The notes under the pieces: generated by a model
What the model saw: only the letters and a program-made list of their open reading frames with translations
Told to the model about the DNA's origin: nothing
Database searches by the model: none
In this document: positions 49,528 to 54,353 of the stretch, in pieces
Layout of the letters: the number at the start of each line of letters is the position of its first letter
Numbering within the stretch: position 1 is the stretch's first letter
Assembly (NCBI GenBank): GCA_041302745.1
Contig: JBFYQP010000125.1
Span: 1 to 54,353, forward strand
Length of the DNA: 54,353 bases
From: JAPLGD01 sp041302745
GTDB lineage: Bacteria; Bipolaricaulota; Bipolaricaulia; UBA7950; UBA9294
Direction of reading: 5' to 3'
Made by a program: the position numbers and the translations under genes

Positions 49528-50037
49528 TCAGGAATGTTGCGCGGGAACGATCATGATCTGGAGGATCTTGCCCTTGGCCATCGGCGTTCCTTCGACCCGG
49601 GCGATGTCCTTGACCTCTTCCTCCACCCGCTTGAGGAGGTCGTGGCCTCGTGAGGCGTGCACGATCTCTCGCCCGCGGAAGAAGATGCTGATGCGGACCA
49701 TATCCCCGTGAGACAGGAACTCGCGAACCCGGGAGAGCTTGGTCTGGAAATCGTGCTCACCGATTTTGATCGTGAACTTGATCTCCTTCAGCTTGGAGCG
49801 ATGCTTCTGCTTGCGCTCCTTCTTCTCCTGCTGGTAGTGGAACTTGCCAAAGTCCACCAACCGGCAAACCGGCGGCGTCGCTTGGGGCGCCACCTCGACC
49901 AGGTCGAGTCCCTTTTCCTTCGCCAACGCGATGGCTTGCTGCGTCGGCAGCACGCCGAGGTTCTCTCCCGTGTCGCCGACGACGCGAACCTCGGGCACGC
50001 GAATCCGTTCGTTCACCCGCAACGTCTTGCTATCGAT
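49528..50037 (-). CDS. infC: Translation initiation factor IF-3, ATC start
   Basis: ATC 50037 is the best start: AGGAGG (50048-50043) sits 5 nt upstream, while the downstream TTG 50022 has no site. The protein (169 aa) then begins MDSKTLRVNERIRVPEVRVVG. The N domain (VLPTQQAIALAKEKGLDLVEVAPQATPPVCRLVDFGKFHYQQEK) and C domain (LKEIKFTIKIGEHDFQTKL ... GDMVRISIFFRGRE) are complete. infC commonly uses AUU or AUC, which IF-3 itself discriminates against, giving autoregulation. The start overlaps the end of nadD by 8 nt. Confidence 0.95.
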   Translation of the reverse strand: MDSKTLRVNERIRVPEVRVVGDTGENLGVLPTQQAIALAKEKGLDLVEVAPQATPPVCRLVDFGKFHYQQEKKERKQKHRSKLKEIKFTIKIGEHDFQTKLSRVREFLSHGDMVRISIFFRGREIVHASRGHDLLKRVEEEVKDIARVEGTPMAKGKILQIMIVPAQHS

Positions 50038-50674
50038 CCTGACCTCCTGTTCCGTGGGATCTCACTCGAACTCCTACCCGATACAACCCGTGTTCCTCGA
50101 TGTACCGCGCCACGCTTCGAGGAACCCACGCCTCAATCGACTCGCCGCGCGCTACTCGATCGCGGACAGCCGTTGACGACAGGTCAACCTCGCCCATGTC
50201 GAGGACGTGGATCGACGCGACGTCATACGGCGGTCTCCCGAGGAAGGAGAGCGAGATCCCGGCGCGCGGCGCAACGACAAACGACACGCTGCCCAGCAGG
50301 GCCTGCGGCTCCCTCCACGTTTCAATCTCCAACATCTGGTCCGCCCCGAGGATGAAGCAGACCCCTTCGGGGCAATCTTCCTCCATCGCGCGGATCGTGT
50401 CAATGGTGTACGAGGGCCCGCTTCGGTCGATCTCGATCCGCGAGACCGAGAACTCCCGCCGCCCGGCAATCGCCAGGCGGGCCATGCGGTACCGATCCTC
50501 GCTCGTCACGCCGTCGGAGACGCTTTTCTGCGGCGGAATCCCGTTCGGCACAAACACGACGCGCTTGAGCTCGAACTGCCGGAGCGCCGTCCTCGCGACC
50601 GCGAGATGGGCGTTGTGCGGCGGGTCGAACGTCCCTCCGAGGACCCCGACCCTACTGTTCAAGCTCGAACTCAA
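50030..50674 (-). CDS. nadD: Nicotinate-nucleotide adenylyltransferase
   Basis: TTG 50674 with AGGTGAAGC in front, inside the end of obg. 214 aa. VGVLGGTFDPPHNAHLAVARTAL carries the T/HxGH nucleotidyltransferase motif, VFVPNGIPPQKS the substrate loop, and FILGADQMLEIETWREP and the ISSTAVR-like VDLSSTAVRDRVARGESIEAWVP segment the ATP site. It makes deamido-NAD in NAD synthesis. Frequently next to obg. Confidence 0.95.
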   Translation of the reverse strand: MSSSLNSRVGVLGGTFDPPHNAHLAVARTALRQFELKRVVFVPNGIPPQKSVSDGVTSEDRYRMARLAIAGRREFSVSRIEIDRSGPSYTIDTIRAMEEDCPEGVCFILGADQMLEIETWREPQALLGSVSFVVAPRAGISLSFLGRPPYDVASIHVLDMGEVDLSSTAVRDRVARGESIEAWVPRSVARYIEEHGLYRVGVRVRSHGTGGQDR

Positions 50675-51929
50675 GCTTCACCTCGCCGATCCGAACGGGA
50701 GCCCCGGGCTGGTACCCGAGCCGGCGAAGCTCCTTCATCACGCCCATCTTGTTCAACCGGTCGATCAGGTAGGCCTCGGCGTCCCAAGACGTCAGCACCA
50801 GCTTTCGAGCGAGCGTTTCGACCTCTTGGCCCGTGACGCGGAACCCATCCCCGTCGTTCTCCACCCGGAACCCCGTCTCCCCGTGGAACTGGTACACGCG
50901 CCGTCGAAGCGGCGATGGCGCGAACAGCTCCTTCTCCCGCTCGACAACCAGAGCACGGTACACGCGATCGATGACGTCCCGGACCCCGGTCATCGTCGCG
51001 ACGGAGATCGGGACGAGATCGACGCCGAGGGCCGCGAAACGCTCTCGAAGCGCCGCGACGTCCTCGGCGGAGATGAGATCGATCTTGTTCCCCGCGACGA
51101 CCTGGGGCCGAGCGCCGAGCGCCGGAGCGAACGACGCGAGCTCGTAGTTGATCTGGTGGAAGTCGTCAACCGGGTCGCGCCCGTCGAGCCGCGCCAGGTC
51201 GACCATGTGCAAGAGAACGCGGGTCCGCTCGACGTGACGAAGGAATCGGTCGCCCAGCCCTCGGCCTTCGTGCGCGCCCTCGACCAGTCCCGGAACGTCG
51301 ACGGCAACGAACTGATTCCGCCCGTCCACGTCGACGACGCCGAGGTTCGGCACGAGCGTCGTGAACGGGTAGTCGGCCACCTTGGCGCGCTTCCCCGAGA
51401 TCGACGAGATCAGACTCGACTTCCCGACGTTCGGATACCCGATGATCCCGACGTCGGCAATCAGCTTGAGTTCGAGCCGCAGCGTCTTCGACTCGCCGGA
51501 AAGGCCGCGCTCGCGGAGCCGCGGCGTCGTTCGTGTGGAGCAGGCAAACGCGTCGTTCCCGCGCCCGCCTTCTCCTCCTCGCGCCACGAGAACCTCGTCG
51601 TTCACGAGCGCCAGGTCGGCGATCACCTCGCGGTCGGGCCCTCGCACGACGGTCCCGACCGGAACGTGGACGATCAGCTCCTCGCCGGCGGCGCCATTCT
51701 GGCGGTTCCGATCGCCGCCCGTCCCGTCCTGCCCCGCAAAGAGCGGGCGGTTTCGGAACGAGTACAGCGTGGACATGCTCGCCGTCGCCCGCAGGACGAC
51801 GTCTCCGCCCGGTCCGCCGTTTCCCCCGTCGGGTCCTCCCCGAGGGTTGTGACGGCTGGACATGAAGTGGATCACCCCGCTGCCACCGCGTCCGCCGCGC
51901 ACGCGGATGGTTGCTTCGTCAAGAAACAT
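50652..51929 (-). CDS. obgE: GTPase Obg
   Basis: 425 aa with three domains: the glycine-rich Obg fold (FLDEATIRVRGGRGGSGVIHF ... GGPDGGNGGPGGDVVLRA), the G domain (G1 IGYPNVGKSSL, G2 YPFTTLVP, G3 DVPGLVEGAHEG, G4 GNKIDL) and a C-terminal OCT domain. Acts in ribosome assembly and stress control. Normal place after rpmA. Confidence 0.97.
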   Translation of the reverse strand: MFLDEATIRVRGGRGGSGVIHFMSSRHNPRGGPDGGNGGPGGDVVLRATASMSTLYSFRNRPLFAGQDGTGGDRNRQNGAAGEELIVHVPVGTVVRGPDREVIADLALVNDEVLVARGGEGGRGNDAFACSTRTTPRLRERGLSGESKTLRLELKLIADVGIIGYPNVGKSSLISSISGKRAKVADYPFTTLVPNLGVVDVDGRNQFVAVDVPGLVEGAHEGRGLGDRFLRHVERTRVLLHMVDLARLDGRDPVDDFHQINYELASFAPALGARPQVVAGNKIDLISAEDVAALRERFAALGVDLVPISVATMTGVRDVIDRVYRALVVEREKELFAPSPLRRRVYQFHGETGFRVENDGDGFRVTGQEVETLARKLVLTSWDAEAYLIDRLNKMGVMKELRRLGYQPGAPVRIGEVKLEFELEQ

Positions 51930-51964
51930 CGGTCGTCATGGGGATGATCCCGATCGTGCGGAGG

Positions 51965-52225
51965 TCAAGCGGTCGGCGCGGCGGGCAGTACACTGATGTG
52001 CTTCTTGCCCCGCCCCTCGAAGTGGACGTATCCCGGAGCGGTGGCGAAGATCGTGAAGTCGCGTCCAATCCCGACGTTCGTCCCGACCGCGAACTTCGTG
52101 CCGCGCTGGCGAACGATGATGGTCCCCGCTTCCACCCATTCCCCGCCGAAGCGCTTGACCCCGAGCCGTTGGCCCGGACTGTCGTGCACGTTCTGCGTGG
52201 ATCCCGTACTCGTCTTGTGCGCCAT
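51965..52225 (-). CDS. rpmA: 50S ribosomal protein L27
   Basis: 86 aa. Begins MAHKTSTGSTQNVHDSPGQRLGVKRFGGE, without the N-terminal propeptide that Prp removes in Firmicutes and relatives. TIIVRQRGTKFAVGTNVGIGRDFTIFA is the L27 core. The N-terminal tail, which reaches the peptidyl-transferase centre, is slightly changed (usual MAHKKAGGST). Confidence 0.96.
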   Translation of the reverse strand: MAHKTSTGSTQNVHDSPGQRLGVKRFGGEWVEAGTIIVRQRGTKFAVGTNVGIGRDFTIFATAPGYVHFEGRGKKHISVLPAAPTA

Positions 52226-52234
52226 CGTTTCTCC

Positions 52235-52561
52235 TTACAACACCTCAACGCCGACCGCCGCGTCGTGGACGACGAGGTCGTCCGGGCAGTCCCGCTCCAA
52301 CAGGCGGAACCCGATCGCGAGCGTCTCGAGCACCGCATCCAGCTCGCGTGCCAAGTGCGGATCGCTCCGGTCGACGGCGAGGTACATCTCCTCCGAAAGG
52401 GAGCTGTCGGACTGGACGTGCAGGTACTCGGTCAGCGCCGCGGACCCCGCCCGCAGGAGCTGGAACACGCCGACGCCGGGCAGCGTCTCGGGAGACAACC
52501 CCCGGGCCACAAACCCCACGATGCGGTTCGTCTCATCTCGCTGAACCAAGACCTCGCCCAA
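52235..52561 (-). CDS. Prp-like protein lacking the catalytic Cys and His
   Basis: 108 aa between rplU and rpmA, the fixed site of the ribosomal-processing protease Prp (YsxB). RDETNRIVGFVARG and LDAVLETLAIGFRLLERDCPDDLVV match the Prp fold, but the GHA catalytic-His motif is GLS and the DIVCAAVS nucleophile segment is GVGVFQLLRAGSAALTEYL, so neither residue is present. Start is TTG 52561 with AGGGGG in front. Loss of activity agrees with L27 having no propeptide here. Possibly retained as a structural or assembly factor. Confidence 0.72.
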   Translation of the reverse strand: MGEVLVQRDETNRIVGFVARGLSPETLPGVGVFQLLRAGSAALTEYLHVQSDSSLSEEMYLAVDRSDPHLARELDAVLETLAIGFRLLERDCPDDLVVHDAAVGVEVL

Positions 52562-52569
52562 CCGTCCCC

Positions 52570-52884
52570 CTATCCCTCGATCGCCTGGATCGAGGTCGCC
52601 ATGTATCCCTGGCGATGCCCCTGCTTCTTCCGGTACCCCTTCTTCGCCTTGTACTTGTAGACGATGATCTTGTCGCCGCGGCCGGCCTCTTTGACCTCGC
52701 CCACGACCTTCGCACCGTCGACGTAGGGCGTGCCGATCTGCACGCCGTCCTCCGTGGCAAGAAGAAGCACCTTGTCGAACTCCACCGTCGCCCCAACCTC
52801 GACGCCGGGCAGGAGTTCGTGCGCGAGCAGCATCCCCTGCTCCACTCGGTACTGCTTTCCTCCGGTCTCAATCACTGCATACAT
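52570..52884 (-). CDS. rplU: 50S ribosomal protein L21
   Basis: 104 aa, ATG 52884. MYAVIETGGKQYRVEQG, VEFDKVLLL, and the C-terminal KIIVYKYKAKKGYRKKQGHRQGYMATSI match L21. First gene of the ribosomal run, with a promoter directly upstream. Confidence 0.97.
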   Translation of the reverse strand: MYAVIETGGKQYRVEQGMLLAHELLPGVEVGATVEFDKVLLLATEDGVQIGTPYVDGAKVVGEVKEAGRGDKIIVYKYKAKKGYRKKQGHRQGYMATSIQAIEG

Positions 52885-52910
52885 CGATGGTTCACCCCAA
52901 TCTGGGTCTG

Positions 52911-52939
52911 ATTCTAGCTGTCGCGATCTGCGTTTGCAA
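52911..52939 (-). promoter_or_regulatory. Promoter for the rplU operon
   Basis: On the minus strand TTGCAA (52939-52934), 17-bp spacer, TAGAAT (52916-52911), just after the metG stop. It gives a leader of about 20 nt before rplU. Confidence 0.75.
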
Positions 52940-52943
52940 CCGG

Positions 52944-54353
52944 CTAGCCAACGGGCGTCCCGGGTTCGACGGGGCGCTCGGGGCCGATCAGGGCGAGCGG
53001 GGATCCCTGAGCCGCCAGGAGCATCGCTTCCGACTCGATCCCGCGGATCGTCCTCTTCTCGAGGTTGGTGACGACGACGACCGACTTGCCCACCAACTCC
53101 GCGGGCTCGTAGCTCTCGCGGATTCCGGCGACGCAGGTGCGCGTCTCCGCGCCGAGATCGACCGTCAGTTTGACCAGGCGGCTCGCCCCGGCCACCGCCG
53201 CCGCCTCGCGGATCACGCCCACCCGGAAATCAAGCTTCGAGAACTCCTCGAAGGACACCGGCGCGGGAGTTGCTCCGGACGGCGACGCCCCCTTCGCGGT
53301 CACCTGCCCGCGGATCGACTCGACCTCGATCCGCTCGAGCAGGACGCGGTCCGCCGTCACGCTCGTTCCCCCGAGCGGCCGATCGAGGTCGCCCCACGTG
53401 GGCGCATCGATGTGCAGAATGCGCAGCACGGACGACGCGAACTTCGGGACGTACGGCAGGAGGAGAATCGCTATCCCCTTCACGAGGTGCGCGGCGCTCG
53501 CCACGGCCGATCCGTCCTTCGTCGCCCACGGCCGCTTCCGCTGGAAGTACTCGTTTCCGAAGACCGCCAGGTCGCACGCGCTCCGGAGCGCGGTCCCGAG
53601 GAGCCCCGCGTCGATCGCCTTCTCGTACGCGATGACGGTCTTCGCCAGCCGCTCGACGACCTCGCCGTCTGCGGGCACGTCGGGAACCACACCGCCCTGA
53701 TGCGTCTGAACGAACGAAAGCACCCGGTTGATCAGGTTCGCGACGTTCGAGATCAAGATGCCGTTAACGGCCTTCTCGAGCTCCTCCCACGAGAAGTTGA
53801 CGTCCCTCGCCTCCGGCCGGTTGTAGAGGAGGTAGAAGCGCCAGAACTCGGCGTCCATGACGCGGAGCGCCTCGTCGCAGTACAGGCCCACGCCGCGCGT
53901 CTTCGAGAAGCTGTCGCCGCCGATCCAGTTCAGGTACTCCGTGGCGGCGATCTGGTCCGGCAGGTGGTACCCGCGGCCCGACGCGATCAGCTGGCCGGGG
54001 AAAATGAGCGAGTGGAACGGGATGTTGTCCTTCCCGATCGTGTAGATCTGAAAGACGTCGTCGCCGAACCAGAAGTCCTTCCACCGCTCGTCGCCGCGGA
54101 AGTGCTCGATCACCGCCGAGACGTAGCCGAGGGCCGCCTCGCCCCAGACATAGATGACCTTCCCCTCGGCTCCTTCGAACGGCGCAGGGATTCCCCAGTC
54201 GATGTCCCGGGTCATCGCCCGCGGCTTCAGGCCGTCGTCGATCATCTGCTGGGTGAAGAGGTGGACGTTTCCTTGGAATCCGCGCGACGTCACGTAGGAC
54301 GTCAACGCCCGCGCCAGCTTCGGAAGGTCGAGGTACCAGTGCTTCGTCTCGCG
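52944..54353 (-). CDS. metG: Methionyl-tRNA synthetase (partial, N-terminus beyond the window)
   Basis: The last 469 residues; the frame is open to the edge, so the HIGH motif is outside. WGIPAPFEGAEGKVIYVWGEAALGYVSA, then FSKTRG (KMSKS-type motif, GGDSFSKTRGVGLYCD), the helical anticodon domain (RFYLLYNRPEARDVNFSWEEL ... NGILISNVANLINRVLSFV) and a C-terminal EMAP/Trbp111 tRNA-binding domain (FSKLDFRVGVIREAAAVAGASRLVKLTVDLGAETRTCVAGI). Complete ends with ALIGPERPVEPGTPVG. Confidence 0.96.
   Translation of the reverse strand, partial: RETKHWYLDLPKLARALTSYVTSRGFQGNVHLFTQQMIDDGLKPRAMTRDIDWGIPAPFEGAEGKVIYVWGEAALGYVSAVIEHFRGDERWKDFWFGDDVFQIYTIGKDNIPFHSLIFPGQLIASGRGYHLPDQIAATEYLNWIGGDSFSKTRGVGLYCDEALRVMDAEFWRFYLLYNRPEARDVNFSWEELEKAVNGILISNVANLINRVLSFVQTHQGGVVPDVPADGEVVERLAKTVIAYEKAIDAGLLGTALRSACDLAVFGNEYFQRKRPWATKDGSAVASAAHLVKGIAILLLPYVPKFASSVLRILHIDAPTWGDLDRPLGGTSVTADRVLLERIEVESIRGQVTAKGASPSGATPAPVSFEEFSKLDFRVGVIREAAAVAGASRLVKLTVDLGAETRTCVAGIRESYEPAELVGKSVVVVTNLEKRTIRGIESEAMLLAAQGSPLALIGPERPVEPGTPVG

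Overview
This is a contiguous stretch of a GC-rich (roughly two-thirds GC) bacterial chromosome with no sign of an insertion sequence, prophage or CRISPR array. Bacterial identity is shown by signal peptidase I, DnaX, infC-rpmI-rplT, rplU-rpmA-obg, RNase E/G, class A RNase P RNA, Sec/lipoprotein signals and sigma70-type promoters (TTGNNN - 17/18 bp - TANNNT). The sequence alone does not fix the phylum. The gene mix (iron-sulfur amine dehydrogenase modules, M42 peptidase, MoxR/BatA-type operon, many small exported proteins) would fit an uncultivated heterotrophic lineage such as Bipolaricaulota/Acetothermia, but that is a guess.

Layout. 1-9.8 kb: the end of a 5'-nucleotidase, a flavin-reductase-like protein, a PLP enzyme related to threonine/cysteate synthase, a sulfite-oxidase-fold protein with a lipase, lepB, a sodium:solute symporter behind a structured leader, a lipoprotein, a GNAT acetyltransferase behind a leader-peptide regulator, and oligoribonuclease. 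10-14.9 kb: mostly exported proteins (esterase, Ntn amidase, secreted proteins, virginiamycin-B-lyase-like propeller). 14.9-20 kb: an XRE-cupin regulator with a two-subunit FAD/Fe-S dehydrogenase, divergent from an M42 aminopeptidase. 20-24 kb: a TPP-riboswitch operon (thiamine pyrophosphokinase, a thiamine-precursor ABC transporter, a methyltransferase). 24-29 kb: lipid kinase, mutL, a helix-turn-helix/HD pair, and a catalytic-domain-only tyrosine recombinase next to a perfect 14-bp-arm palindrome. 29-39 kb: a seven-gene MoxR/DUF58/vWA operon. 39-45.4 kb: tRNA-Pro, dnaX, ybaB, a coiled-coil zinc-ribbon protein, a TPM-domain protein, rnpB, a membrane zinc peptidase, rpe and ribD. 45.4-54.4 kb (minus strand): HpnA-like epimerase, tRNA-Val preceded by tandem copies of its own 5' end, and a housekeeping run metG, rplU, prp-like, rpmA, obg, nadD, infC, rpmI, rplT, folB, folK, rng.

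Genes are packed tightly, very often with ATGA/GTGA/TTGA overlaps that imply translational coupling. Several genes sit 7-10 nt behind a good -10 box and are probably read from leaderless or near-leaderless mRNAs. The most interesting points are the GNAT leader, whose two long stems cross each other and one of which masks the ribosome binding site; two neighbouring genes (infC and rng) that appear to start at ATC; the tRNA-Val 5'-end repeats; the minimal recombinase with its palindrome; and a Prp homologue that has lost its catalytic Cys and His.
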